DNA from: Zeugodacus cucurbitae
Taxonomy: Eukaryota; Arthropoda; Insecta; Diptera; Tephritidae
Assembly (NCBI RefSeq): GCF_028554725.1
Contig: NC_071670.1
Span: forward strand, 30,498,001 to 30,562,000
Reading direction: 5' to 3'
DNA: 64,000 bases
Under the pieces are notes generated by a model. That model saw only the letters and a program-made list of their open reading frames with translations, had not been told where the DNA came from and did not search any database. The first letter of the stretch is position 1; every line of letters starts with the position of its first letter. Made by a program: the position numbers and the translations under genes. Below, piece by piece: positions 32,821-45,330 of this stretch.

Positions 32821-33535
32821 CAAACTTTCTGCAGTGGTATTTTTTAGCCATTTCCTTATACAGTCCAAAAATAACAGAAATCGGATAATAACTACGCCCC
32901 CTCCCATACAAAGGTTAGGTTAAAAATTACTAAAAGTGGGTTAACTCACTAACCAAAAACGTCAGAACCACTAAATTCCACATAAGGAATGGCAGATGGA
33001 AGCTACACTCAGATTTTTTTACAAAATGGAAAATGGGCGTGGCATTGTCACTTATGGGTCAAAAACCATATCTCAGGAACTACTCGACGGATTTCAATGA
33101 AACTTGGTTGGTAATAATTTCCTTACATCCCAATTATATGTTGTGAAAATAGGCCAAATCGCATCACAACCGCGCCTACTTCCTATATACCAGAACTTTG
33201 AAGACTATCTGAATCGCTTACTTTACAATATGTATATAAAGTAAGCACTAGTGAAGATATCGGTGCAGAGCTTTGCACAAATACTAAGTTTGTAGTGTGG
33301 CAGACCCATTCTAAAGATCGCCGAAATCGGACCATAGGTTTTAAAGACTCGAACACGAGGGCCTCGGTGCTTCTAACCTAATATGATGGTTTCCAACTTT
33401 CAATGGACTTTATGCACTATATATGACGAATATGTGGGTCATATTGTGTATTATTAATATAGATAAAGTTAAATAAATAAATTGCGAGAGTATAAAATGT
33501 TCGGTTACACCCGAACTTAGCCCTTCCTTACTTGT
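32821..33535 (+). mobile_element. DINE-1/mini-me-like repeat, body and right terminus
   Basis: Starts inside the body (CAAACTTTCTGCAGTGGTAT), passes TATGGGTCAAAAACCATATC and AACTACTCGACGGATTTCAA, and ends in the shared terminus ATTGCGAGAGTATAAAATGT, TCGGTTACACCCGAAC, CCTTCCTTACTTGT. It lacks the core hairpin end. Confidence 0.75.
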
Positions 33536-34432
33536 TTATTTTTACTTCAGATGATCCTACTAGCAGTTCTGGTGTCAACGTGGTCGCAGTATTTTCGAAG
33601 GGCTCGCCAGAAATGACGGAGTTTTTAATGGTATTTTTATAAAAATTTCAGAAAATCATTATTAAATGAGAATGTTTACAAATTTTTGTACAAAAAATGT
33701 ATATCATTTATTAGATTAAAAAAAAATTAATAAAACTTGAAACGGGTCAACTTTTTGAACTAAACGGTATTAAGGGAAGTAGACGTATTTATTATCAAAA
33801 AATTTGTGAAATTTTCTACTTCCACAAAGTAAGTATTTTAGTATTTTCATAAAATACATAAATTAAGCTACTATTTTGAGAAATAATTATCAAAAGTTCT
33901 CTTCCAGCTATACAATCAGCAGTTTTGAGTGATAAAAATGATGAACAGATAAAAAATATAAAAGTATCGCCTCTCAATCTAGCACATTTAACCCTCTACA
34001 TTAAAACATCTATTCTGATAGGAATTTGTTGGGTGTGGTAATCAATGAAATAACTGTAGTTATATTATTCATTAAATTGTGTTGCCAATCAAACTGTCAA
34101 TTACATCTCAATCTCGCCATTTATTCAACCGACATGCTTTTTATATAAAAACGCAAATAATTTAATTTTGTCTTTTCTTAAAATATATCAAGCGCAAAAA
34201 CGCAATTAAAAATTAATTATGTTTACAGAGCATTAAGTTTTTAATGAAGTGAAACCACAAATTCGCAAATGATAGTTGCGTAAATTGTCAAACTCACAAA
34301 ACAGATATTATACACCGCATTCAAAAAAAAAAATAACCAAAATCACAAACTATTGGCACTGCAAATATCGTATCATTGAGCAAATAATTATTCGAATATT
34401 TGTTTTTACGGCACTGGGAATTAAACAAATTA
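33536..34432. other. Non-coding DNA, no recognised feature
   Basis: AT-rich; nothing identifiable. Confidence 0.4.
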
Positions 34433-34852
34433 CAGTAAAACTTCTCTAACTCGAATCACCATAATCCACAAAAAAAGCCGAGTTAGAGAGACTTCGAGTT
34501 ATAGAAATTTTCATCAAAAAATAAAATTTGTTTAAAAACATTTGTTTGTAATTTTGTTGGTTGTACTTTGCTATTGTTTGGCTCTGGACATCTGTATCCC
34601 ATTCCTTTGTTACATTATTTATAAAATCCATAAGTGTAATATCATATAATTTGTTCATCTCCATACGAATATAGAAACTGTTTTAAAATTTTGCGTCGAT
34701 AGTAAAATTTTATTTTTTTGTATTATGCCCTGGTCGAAAAGTTCAATTTAAGGAAGTAAATTTCTATGAAATTTGACTTCTATTGCCAATTCAAATGCTC
34801 TAGTTATGGAGATCTTTGAGTTAAAGAAGTTCGAGTTATGGGAGTTTCACTG
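34433..34852 (-). mobile_element. pogo/Tigger-like element, internally deleted
   Basis: The left end CAGTAAAACTTCTCTAACTC and the right end (read inverted) CAGTGAAACTCCCATAACTC, followed by GAA, are imperfect terminal inverted repeats with the CAGT start usual for pogo/Tigger elements. The left flank is TA. The minus strand within (34446-34664) has ITLMDFINNVTKEWDTDVQS then QTIAKYNQ, which resembles the C-terminal helices of a DDE pogo/jerky transposase (the L.DAI...AW..V...TI.NCF pattern). Length is 420 bases, so it is non-autonomous. Confidence 0.72.
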
Positions 34853-37800
34853 AATATTTTTTTTTTAATATTTATTGGCATAGAATGAAAACTCAAAAAG
34901 TTAACTATTTAATTGCTAAATTAAAAGCTTTTCGATATTAATTCAACTTGCGTTCAGTTTACGGGTTCTTATATAATGAAATTCGTGGTTTACGAACTCA
35001 TAACTTGCTTGAGATACATCATCCAAGCCTTGAAGTAACATTTACACACAACATAGTCAGCATACTCAACAAAACACATTAACCAAAAAAGCTTATTCAC
35101 ATATCAAATTAAATCAGCTGAGACGGCAACTTGGCGTTGACAGCTAGCATGTCAAATTTAACTAATCCTACCACGCGAAAAACTGAAAATATTTCGCGAT
35201 GAAAGAGTAAAAGTGTACATTCAGCGTGATGTTCGCACATTCGCTGTGAGATTACCATTTACCAGAAATAAAATGTCACCGATTTGGATATCTAAATATT
35301 CATATGTAAATTCATGTTGAAATGTTGTGACAAGTTAATGTAGCTAACGATATGAAGCTGTCGCAATGAATGTGGATTTCATAATGTTATCTCTAAACAA
35401 TAATAAAAGCAATATCGTAATAATTTTGGATTTTTTTCTTTCCAAGTATTGTAACTACTTGCTGGCTGAACTAACTTCTAAAAGTAATTTGACTTTACCT
35501 ACAAATATTCAAGATCGAGTTTGAGATCAAGATTGATGGGATAATGTCTTCATCCTCCATCAAGTGCAGCAATTTATCAATTGTAATTTTTACTATCTCT
35601 ATTTTCACCATTAACAAAATAATTGATAATTGTAATAAAAATCGGAGTTTTCAAGCACTTGTTAATGACCACGTTCGAAAAGCAAATTTAATAAACCTTT
35701 TTTCACTGAGTCGTGATATATTATATTTCAAGAGTAAGTACATAGTTAATAAATTATGCTAATCTAAGTACACTTTAGGGTCTTAAAAATAGTATTCAAT
35801 TGGCAGAATAATTTAAAAAGTGTCGAAGCATTCAGATCTGTCAATTGAATTAAAAACGTTTTTTCGATATTATTGAAACTTTTTTAGAAATAATTCCAAA
35901 ATGTATAACGCAAGCAAACTCATCATACCCAATACCGATTATAGAAACTTTTTTCATCGTAAACTAAATTCCTAAAACACATATGTATTTATTTACTTGC
36001 TATTGCGAAAGTTAGTATCTAAGAAACTTGAGAAAATTTATAAATTGTTGGGAGATGTTTTGGAATGATTTTGACAACTTAACTATATGTCATTAGGTCA
36101 AAAAAGCAGTGAGACTTAATATTTTAGTATGACGTTAAGGCATTATTTAATGTTTCTCTACAATTCTTTATATTTTGTTCGACACCTTTAAACAAAACTT
36201 ATATTGCTGTTATAGTTTCAAGTAGAAGTCAAGTTCTAGATATCGTAATTTGGGCATTTTGTGTGATTGCTTTTTAAACGCATTGAACAAGGAATTCTTT
36301 GGTTTAAACAAAGTTTTTTTGTACAATGAAAAAGCGACAGAAGCCATTAATACGGAACATAATAGCAATCGAAATAAAAGACAAGTTTAACTATACAACC
36401 AATAAAGATTGTATGCAAGCAGCAATCGTCGTCACAATGGCGCTGCGGTCGTTGGCAGGCCAACAGTGCACGGGAGCAGTCAACCGCACATTTGCGAATA
36501 ATCAACCGCAGCCATCCGAAGCCGCCATCGCTGTAGTTACACATAACAGAAATGATTCGAATACAATGGAGTCAGAAGGCAACTGCGTTTGATGGGTTCA
36601 AGGCACCCACCCGCCAATGCAGAAAATAGAGCAGATCATCATAATCGTTGCGACGGGCGCAACAATGCCTGTAAACAAAACCATTATCCTTGATCAACAA
36701 GCAGGAGCTGCAAAACTTTAGCTGCGGCCGCTTTGCATGCCCAAGGCTAACTATCAAAGGAAGAGACTTTGCTGGCACTTTGTGGAGCAGCACATATATA
36801 TTTATGTCGGTTCATGCTAGTTGAGTGCAGAGATAGTAAACAACTTGCAAATCAGACGCCGGATATAATTTAAATCATTGACTCAATAATGAAACTGAAT
36901 TCCAGTTAAACACCCCACCAAAGAGAAGTCTGCACGAAGAACATTCTCGTAGAACGCGTAATTGCGTGTGACTGCCAACTGCTGGCAGTTATGTATATGT
37001 ATGTGTGTGTGGGTGGTTGTGTGTGAAACGAGATTCCATTACTTTTGTGTTGGCATGCTGCTCACTGCACTCTTCCATTTGTCTTTCAATTGTGGCAAAT
37101 TGCAGTGGCGGTTTGTTGCGTATACGCCGCGTGGCACCAAATGCCGCACATGTTACACGATGTATGTACATATGTATGTAAGTAAGCACACGCAAAACTG
37201 AAACTACATCTGAATTCAGCGGAAATTAAAACAAACAATTCGCATTAAAAGTCAACTTCTCGCATATTTTATTCAAGCTCGTTCGCTTTCTTTGGGCGGA
37301 AGACAATTTCTCTCTATGAAAAGACAGAATTATTCCAAAAGCTTTGTGTCAAGTTAGCTGTAATTACGGTGGCATCTGCAACGAAATTAACAAGCTATTT
37401 GCATTTGAACAAGTTAATTGCGTTGTCAACGTTAATGCATAGCCATATTTGAGTTTCATTTAATCATAAATTTTGCTTAATTTATGAAATGATTTGACGA
37501 TGGCTGGATAGCACTTCCGTGCAGACGGACACGTGCAAAAGACAACTTGGTAAATCTATCATTGGATTATTGTCACTACTGTAAAACGGTGGTGTTAAAT
37601 ATTATTTATGTTGCTATAATGACGTAGTCAATTAAGATCGAACACTCAAATTAGGCAGAAGGGTTTACGTGAAAAACAAATAATGAGAAATAGACAACCT
37701 AACTTGGAATAGAATGCCATTTTAATACGAGAAGACGTCTCACGCAATCATGGTATACGTACAATATAAAATACCTTTATATATAAAATACTTCTGTACG

Positions 37801-38081
37801 AGTGTACACTGAACTCCTCATTAACGGCTAGAACGAATACTCCATGTACCTACATGTTGACAAAATTTATAAATTCTATAACAATATTTTTAAAATTAGC
37901 TGGATCAATGTCCAGTTTTATAACATTTTAATTAATTTTTCATTTTAATTAAAGTTATATTTATTTAATTTGAATAGTACAAGTAAATACTTAATATACT
38001 TTTAAATGACTTTCCACCACACCTAATTTTTCCCCCAGCCGACCGGGTCTTTCGTAGGCTGAAGAAAGAAATTAGTTAAAA
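34853..38081. other. Upstream or intergenic DNA, no recognised gene
   Basis: Mostly AT-rich. An island at about 36415-36790 is clearly more GC-rich, with frames on both strands (36326-36592 plus, 88 codons with a real ATG; 36572-36793 minus). No domain is recognised in either. It could be a non-coding exon or regulatory DNA. Confidence 0.35.
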
Positions 38082-38810
38082 ACAAGTAAGGAAAGGCTAA
38101 GTTCGGGTGTAACCGCAATATACTCTCGCAATTTATTGATATAGATTTATTAAGATAACACACAATTTGACCCATATATTCGACATAAAGTCCAATAGAA
38201 TAACACGAAAATCCTCATATATGGTATATGAGGGCTGAGGTAATTACTAAAAAGATTTAAATCATTTACCTCACCAAGCTACACTATATCCAAGACTATA
38301 CGCTCACTTAATTTTGCTAAGATATCTCACATACTAACTGATATATGCGGAATAAAGCCGTCCGAATTTTTGAAAAACCTATAATTAGGTATATGGGAGC
38401 TAGGGGAAGTTATGACCCGATTTTAATAATATTTGGAGCAGAAACACATTATTAGAAGAAAAATGTCCTCTGAATTAAATTAATACATTTTCTTTTTTTT
38501 AATTTTTCCATAAGTGAAGCCACAGAAGATATACAGTATTTGTGTAAAGGTTTTTTCGGCTAGTTTCATCGGTTCCTTATGTATGCATTATAAAGTGAAG
38601 GAATGTGATGGAATTCAGAATTAAGTTATAAGGAAACTAAAATTTAGTGTTTATGATGTTTTCCGTTAGTGAGTTAACGCACTTTTAGTAATTTTATCGT
38701 CACCCTGATATATAACCCTATATCTAACTCGCTTAGTCTAATAGCTTACAAATTACCGTTATGTGAACAAAACTATAAAACTCTCTTAGCAACTTTTGTT
38801 GCGAGAGTAT
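38082..38810 (-). mobile_element. DINE-1/mini-me-like repeat, complete ends, deleted body
   Basis: Runs from ACAAGTAAGGAAAGGCTAAG at the left to the inverted hairpin AACTCTCTTAGCAACTTTTG then TTGCGAGAGTAT at the right, so both termini of one unit are present in reverse orientation. The body is internally deleted (729 bases in all, against about 1.43 kb for 46669-48103). This copy defines the natural ends of the unit. Confidence 0.78.
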
Positions 38811-38839
38811 AACAACTAAACTGACTATTATGATATTTT

Positions 38840-39370
38840 GAAGTAATATGGCCAATTATATACTGGGAGTACACTGGATTCATATAAAAGGGTTTAGAGA
38901 GAATTACAAGAGACTGGCTAGTATTCAATCATTGAAGAGAAACTTTCTCTTTAAGAAACTAGTTCGTGATTCAACCACTCTCAAATTAAAGGCCTACTAC
39001 GAAAACTATAGGTTCATTGTTGTTCAAAACAACCTATGTCAGTACTAAAAAAGGGTAAAAGATCCCCTTTGACTTTAGATAATTTGGATGTAGTAACGTC
39101 CGCTGAAAGAATGCAAGAAGATCGATATTTATAGAGATTTCAAATTTACAGTTCAGAAATGAATGGTACAATTTAGACGAACTTATGTGGTATAAAAAAT
39201 TAATAATTGACAATCCAAACTGCAGACCTAAAGAACAGTATACAGCAATGGAATATATGTGTGATTTGCTGACACTAGATATTGGACAAATCAGGATTTA
39301 AGTTAATACTTATTTTATTAATATATTTGTGTTGTGTCGAATAAACTTTTATTTATTTATTTAGGAATAT
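38840..39370 (+). mobile_element. Possible LINE fragment
   Basis: A 66-codon frame with SLKRNFLFKKLVRDSTTLKL then KAYYENYRFIVVQ has the basic, Tyr-rich character of the Jockey linker region. The segment ends in ATAAACTTTTATTTATTTAT, an A/T-rich tail. There is no RT motif or clear boundary, so it is a weak call. Confidence 0.3.
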
Positions 39371-41189
39371 TTATAACATAGTACACAACTAAAAGCGATA
39401 TTTACAAAAAGGTACACAATAATGGGGATATTATAATATTTAAATTTCTGCCAAAAGGGAATATTCTTTTTTTTTAGAATTCTGTTGCTCTAAACGGCTA
39501 GATCCTATTTCTGCCAAATTGTATAGCTAGAACAATGAAATGACATAGTTTGGAGACACAAGTATTATTTTTCAGTAGGTCTCTAAATAAATTAGGTAGG
39601 TCTTAAATTTGTGAAAAAAGTTGAAATGTAGATATCCTCTTTTGAAAAGACACTTCTCATTTATTCTCTGAAATATATTGAGTACACAAAAATATTTTGA
39701 ATTAATTAGTTAAAATCATGAGAACAATACAATTAAAATAAACAAATTTCTAAATATATCAAACATTGAAATCAACTCAGCTTTCACTATGATGGCTTTC
39801 TGTACATAACGAGCGTAATTGACCCAATTTTTCTGTCAATAATTTTAAATTTCCTTTCTACTTCACTATAAATTTGACCAATTTTTGCAATTTCTACCTT
39901 CTGAGATATATACATACATACATCGGTTTGTATTGCTTTATGAAAAATCTGTCTTCAATTGCTTGTGCGTATGTACCACCAACGCCATTTAAAAACGAGG
40001 CTCATCACAGCTTAAACTTTTCCCATTTCACTCGACTACCCCGAGTTGCACAATGATTGATATTCGAAAAAGCCATGTAATTCAACCAAACACTCCATTA
40101 AAATACCTTGTAATGATGTGCAAATAACAGCATCAGCCATTGGAGCAATGAATCAAATATGTGGTAGTATTTTGGGCAGAGCAAATAAGCCGAGAGTTCG
40201 GTTGCAGCCAAGCATGTAGCGTTAAATTGTTACAATTTACTTGCGAAAGCTGAAGAGAAAACTGAATTTCTTCAAATTGTGCCGCAAACAAAAATTGACT
40301 TTGGCCTATTTATTATGTGGCATTGTATTTCCGCCAACTTTGGCCATAATTCAAAACCGCACAACACGACAAATATGCTCACATGCATTGTAATACGCAA
40401 ATAGGCGTGTATGTTTGAGTGTGTGGGTGTTGTTGAAACCTTGCTTGTGTGCGCCGCAACAAAGACTTTATTCTAATCACGATTGGTGAAACTTTTCCAA
40501 GGCCTACTACGTGAAATTCTATATTCATGCGAAACAACGAAACAAAAACGAAAACAACAAGTGCAATTCAGTATATTTCACGCAGTTTTGAAAGTTCACA
40601 ATTTCCCAGAGACAATCACACATGCAGAGAGCTTATGTGGGCCTTGTGTATTAAAACAGTTAGCAGAGCGTGCCCACAAGCCCATCAATTGCTTTGAGCA
40701 AGCGGCACAACACTCTCCCTCTGTGCACACCTCATCTTATTCTGCGTTTCGCATGTTTTACCGCAATTCTCAAGTGGCCTCGTCTAACTAACTACTGCTC
40801 CCACATGTGTGTGTGTTACATGTTTTCAATTGCTCAGACCACCTTTAGCACACACATTTTGCCGCCATGCCGCATTTAATGCTTATCGCTTATCTCACTT
40901 AACGCGCTTGTATTTTTGTTTTGACGCGCCTACTTTGCCCTCGGCTTAGGATTTCGATAAGCCACACTTCGCAGTAAACTTTGCAGGTACTACATTGCTT
41001 ATATGCTGCTTATTGTACCCCCGTTGTTTGCGCACCTACACGCCAGTGCTGTGAATCCCGAACGCATAGTCTCGACATTTTGACAATCGGTACCGAATTT
41101 ATAAAGCCTTTTGAACAACTTCTTGAATATATTAAAATTAAAAAATGTCTCTGTTTCTACGTAAGCGAGTAACAAAAGAACACTCGTGT
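39371..41189. other. Non-coding DNA, no recognised feature
   Basis: A 102-codon frame at 40483-40791 lies in a somewhat GC-richer area. It opens with a TTG rather than ATG and shows no domain. Confidence 0.4.
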
Positions 41190-41440
41190 CATATAAAATA
41201 GCAGAAAGAAATATATTTCTAAAAATCGTGAACATCCAAACCCATTGGCAAATGCCTTGGTACATTCCAATCAAACTCGTTTAAAAAGAAGAGATCTACC
41301 TGCCTACTAAAGAGCAACGTTCAACCAAAAAGCTCAAACACATTCTTGAGCTTACTTAGTTGTAAATAGATTTAAGATTTTAATACTTATTGTTAGGCTT
41401 TAAAAAAAGCAGATTCAATAAATAAAGAAACATTGAAAAA
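41190..41440 (+). mobile_element. Jockey LINE, 3'-end copy
   Basis: GCAGAAAGAAATATATTTCT and GAGATCTACC, then the block AGTTGTAAATAGATTTAAGA, TTATTGTTAGGCTTTAAA and GCAGATTCAATAAATAAAG match the reverse complement of 15801-16015, the 3' end of the Jockey element in SPR intron 2. It is a 5'-truncated sister copy in the opposite orientation, carrying only the C-terminal codons and 3' UTR, followed by an A run. Confidence 0.8.
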
Positions 41441-42644
41441 AAAAATATATAAAATATCCCAAATTATAAAATAAAACAACTTGTATAATATCTTAACAAT
41501 CGAATGTATAAAATGCCATATTTTTTGGAAACTTTGCTTTGCTATTGCATCACATTTACTTCAGCGAGTATTCGTTTGCTGATCGTTTACAAAAGAACGA
41601 CATGTAAATGATACAAACTCCCTCCTTACAGTCTATTAACGAATTATGTATCGCCATATATATGCCACGGAAAGAAACTCATACGGATTAATGGTATCCA
41701 AAAACTCTGATTTAACCTATCCTAAGGATGGTCTATAATCGCTTAAAGCGGTTCCTACGCCAAATATATATATATATAAGGATGGTGACTACTGGTGTTT
41801 TCATAATATTTGGAATACATTTGAAAATATCAAGATATTTTTAGAACCATTCGCCTTTTACAGCAACATATTGCAGGGAACAGTGCTTTGACAGACGTGG
41901 AAAAATTTCAGATCCCGAAAAATCGGTGTTAACAGCAGCTGATGTAAATGTGTAGTCGATGCCTTATTCATCTTCACGGCTTTCTTGTTACTTGATGGAT
42001 GGCTGTAGGATGTATTTCTAAAGAGCGGCTTTAAAACAAATATTATGTTATTCGCATTATTGAATACACCGTAGGCGTAGTGAAATTGAATTTTAACAAA
42101 AGATATAAATTCGCACAAAAGAAGAATTCGTTCATTGCCAATGAACATTGTATTTAGTATGTTAAGCACCGTTTTCGCTGTAAACTAAAAACAGAATTCA
42201 GTGTATTAAAGTACCAAGTGCTCTCCTTATATATAGCGACAATTTATGGCCTAAGTGCAACATTCAAACATGAAAAAAAATGGAAAATATTTCTCAGCTC
42301 CACCAAACTGAACGCTTAATAGTGAACTGAACGAGCTGAATAAAGTGACTTCTCATTTATGAGACAATTCGTAGCTCTCAGGCTTTTTGATTAGCATTAA
42401 AGAAATTTCGTGCAGTTGATTAATACTGTGTTCAAACGAGGAATCTTTCGATGAAGTTTTGTTGCAGAAATTGTGGACAAGAAGCAAAACAGCTTTCCTA
42501 GATTGAACACAGGATAAAGTCTGATTCGTTTGAGTTATATAGAAGCGACTGTCGAAACTATCCGGAGAAATTTAACTATTAGAAATCGTTTACAGGGAAT
42601 TTATGAAAAGTCACGAACCGAAAACTCTTGACTTTCATAATGGT
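41441..42644. other. Non-coding DNA, no recognised feature
   Basis: Short TA tract at 41766-41779; otherwise only chance ORFs. Confidence 0.4.
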
Positions 42645-43343
42645 ACAAGTAAGGAAAATCTAAGTTCGGATGTAAACGAACATTTATTCATCTAATGTTA
42701 TACCATATATTCACTATAAAGCCACTAGAATAAATAGAAAACCTTTACATAAATTATACGAGAGCTTGTGTAATTCCTTTCATTCATTTTCGCCATTAAC
42801 TTTATTATTTAATATTTTAAAATTTAGTATAAAGCCCACCACCACCAGATGTTTGAATTCTAATATTAGATATATGGGAGTTAGTGGAAGTAATGACCCG
42901 AGGCGATATATACATTAGGAACCAATGATGCTACCGGAATAAAACTCTACACAAACACTGTATTTTGGCTCTGATATCTTGTGGAAAAATTTGTCGCGAT
43001 CGAAGTATAAATAACTAGGCAACTTATATCGAATATGAAGAACTCAGTGCCTAAGGATAAAAATTAAAATCAGGTCATAACTTCCCCTAGCTCCCAAATA
43101 TCTAATTATAGGTTTTTTTTTTAAATACGGGCTTAATACCATATAAATCGGTTAATATGTGAAACATCTTAGCCAAATTAAGTGTGCATATGGCTTTGGA
43201 TACAGTGTTCATTGGTGGTGAAAATGAGTGAAATCGGCTCTGGCCTTTCCTCAGCCCTTGTGTTATCTTTATAAAATGCCATTATTAAATTGCGAGAGTA
43301 TAAAATTTTCGGTTGCATCCTAATTTAGACTTTCCGTACTTGT
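42645..43343. mobile_element. DINE-1/mini-me-like repeat, two inverted arms
   Basis: Left end ACAAGTAAGGAAAATCTAAG and right end ATTGCGAGAGTATAAAATTT, with TTTCCGTACTTGT, are inverted copies of the same terminus. Inner body segments also face each other (CATATATTCACTATAAAGCC at left, CATATAAATCGGTTAATATG at right). There is no visible core. Like 1191-2988 it is a head-to-head composite, more decayed. Confidence 0.65.
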
Positions 43344-43399
43344 TATAATTAGCTCTATTGGGATATTTTAGTGTGAGTGGGGTAAATCGGTCTAGAAAT

Positions 43400-43555
43400 A
43401 ACCCCAGCCTCCATATACTCTGTATATAATGGTTTTCATTATTCTAGTGGACTTCATGCGAAATATGTGGGTCAAATTGTATATCAAATTAAATAAATAA
43501 ATTGCGAGTGTATAAAATGTTACACCCGAACTTGGCGTTTGCTTATCTATCATTT
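43400..43555 (+). mobile_element. DINE-1/mini-me-like repeat, right-end fragment
   Basis: Contains CCCCAGCCTCCATATACTCT, TGTGGGTCAAATTGTATATC and the terminus ATTGCGAGTGTATAAAATGT, then ACACCCGAACTTGGC. It is a second terminus directly beside the previous element. Confidence 0.6.
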
Positions 43556-44739
43556 ATGTTGCTCCATATTATCTGTGGGACATGTTGCGAGAGTATATAA
43601 ATTGTAATAGAATGAAACCATGCGAGAGAAAAATTACATTAGGGTTCAAAGTAACCGCCGGCTAATCCACTTCCAAGAATTTTGTATTAACATTTCAACA
43701 TATCTGCAGGCCTTTGAGTTGAGAAGTAAATTTACTTGACTGCCTGTGGCCAGCATGAAAGTATCGAAATATCCTTGCACTTGCAAGTATAAGCGTCTGC
43801 TTGCAACTCCAGCACGAATGCTGCCACTTGAGCTGGTTAATGGCTCACGGAGCACAAAGTTGTGCGTAACTGCAGGCTATGCAAGTTTCAGTCACACACG
43901 ATATATGCGATATACATACATATGTATATAATGCTATTACTATTTCAAATACATGCCCGTAGCTCTATGTGATCACGCTACTGTCTTGATAAATAAATAG
44001 CTCTGCTGGTTGTGCCACAGGGGACTTGAGTATACGTGCCAAGTTAGTGTGTAGGAACGTTAGTTCCAACGGTATTTGCGATAAGCACTTCAACTTGAGC
44101 AGTAATTAAATTGGAGCATACGAAATCCACATACTTAATTACCCGCAGCACAAACAATATTCACATAGGCACATGCCAAATGCGTTCAAAGCCGCTATCA
44201 ACGAATAAACTAAAAATGCTGTTGGTTAACAGTGACAGCGATTATGTACCTAACTGTTGTTTCCACCTAAAGAAGTATGTACTACTACAACAAATTGAGC
44301 AACTCATGGTGGTAATAGATAATGCATTATATCAGCTTCTGTAATTATATATTTGAAGGTGCCAACCGCAATACTTGATCGCAATCAACTGTGGATTAGC
44401 ATTCCTTTCATTAACTTTTCCGGTATCACCTGCCGAAATCCCACCCAGACGGTGCCCTCAAATTCTGTGGTACAAAACACTCAAATGTGCATTTATAATA
44501 ATTGTTATAACAGTATTCAATAGGATCAATAGAAAGACTTTGTAGAATCGTATAAAGATTAATCTCCGTTTATGGAGCTTGGAGGTCTTGGGTTACGATA
44601 CCAACATAATCTTTTAATCTTTTTGTTTAATTTTGACAATATAGTAAGTAGGTAGGAGTTCAGTCCTTTTCTGGCACTAGATGTGCCATTTTGATGCACT
44701 AATCGTAGATATTTTTATTACTAAAATCACGTTTCATCT
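43556..44739. other. Non-coding DNA, no recognised feature
   Basis: Chance ORFs only (43646-43855, 44111-44344). Confidence 0.4.
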
Positions 44740-45330
44740 TTTCGTTTAAATCATTTTGTGTTTTCGATGAAGCTACTAATGTCCGATATGATTTTTGTAG
44801 ACAAACATTCAAGATTTGATGTCTCATGGATTTCAAATATTCGGTGTCGGAGCTGCGATAGAGCTGGGCAGTGAAAGTGGAAAACTCTTTCCTTATTCCC
44901 TACTAGTTCACAACAACTGCAAATGTTATTGTAGGGCATACCCATTTTCATCGCATGTTCTAATTTTGCTCCGGATTTGTCTAAAAAAGGTCGTGGCTTA
45001 GCCAACTTCTATGCTTTTTCGTGGTCGGGAACCCTGATCAAGTCTAGGTGGAGCTTGTCTTCCAGTGAGCTCAATAACTTTTTATAGTTATGCACTATTC
45101 TGGAGTTAGTCATTGGCGACGACATGGCCAGCCTTTATGTATGCTAGTTAGTTATTAAATACAGCTTCGCAGGCCTTCTCTATGCCAAGTACTTCCGTTT
45201 GGAAGATGCTAGCCGAGTTCGGTAGACGGATAGAGAGGGATGTCCAGATCACCGAAATATACTCCCATACCTACTCCGCAGTCCATATTGGACCTGTCTG
45301 TATAGACTGGGATGGTATCTCTTCCTCACC
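44740..45330 (-). pseudogene. LINE C-terminus: RNase H and Cys-rich motif, decayed
   Basis: The minus strand at about 45300-45170 reads NMDCGVGMGVYFGDLDIPLY, the start of a LINE RNase H (TDGSKM..G.G.GVYF), with IFQTEV and EKACEAV in another frame. 44751-45005 continues with HAMKMGMPYNNICSCCELVG then FHFHCPALSQLRHRI, a C-x2-C...H...C motif after RNase H. It is the same family as 59840-60580. Stops and frameshifts are frequent. Confidence 0.7.

Noticed and set aside
40483..40791. 102-codon plus-strand ORF as a possible gene
   Set aside because: The first codon is TTG, there is no recognisable domain, and no splice or conservation support.
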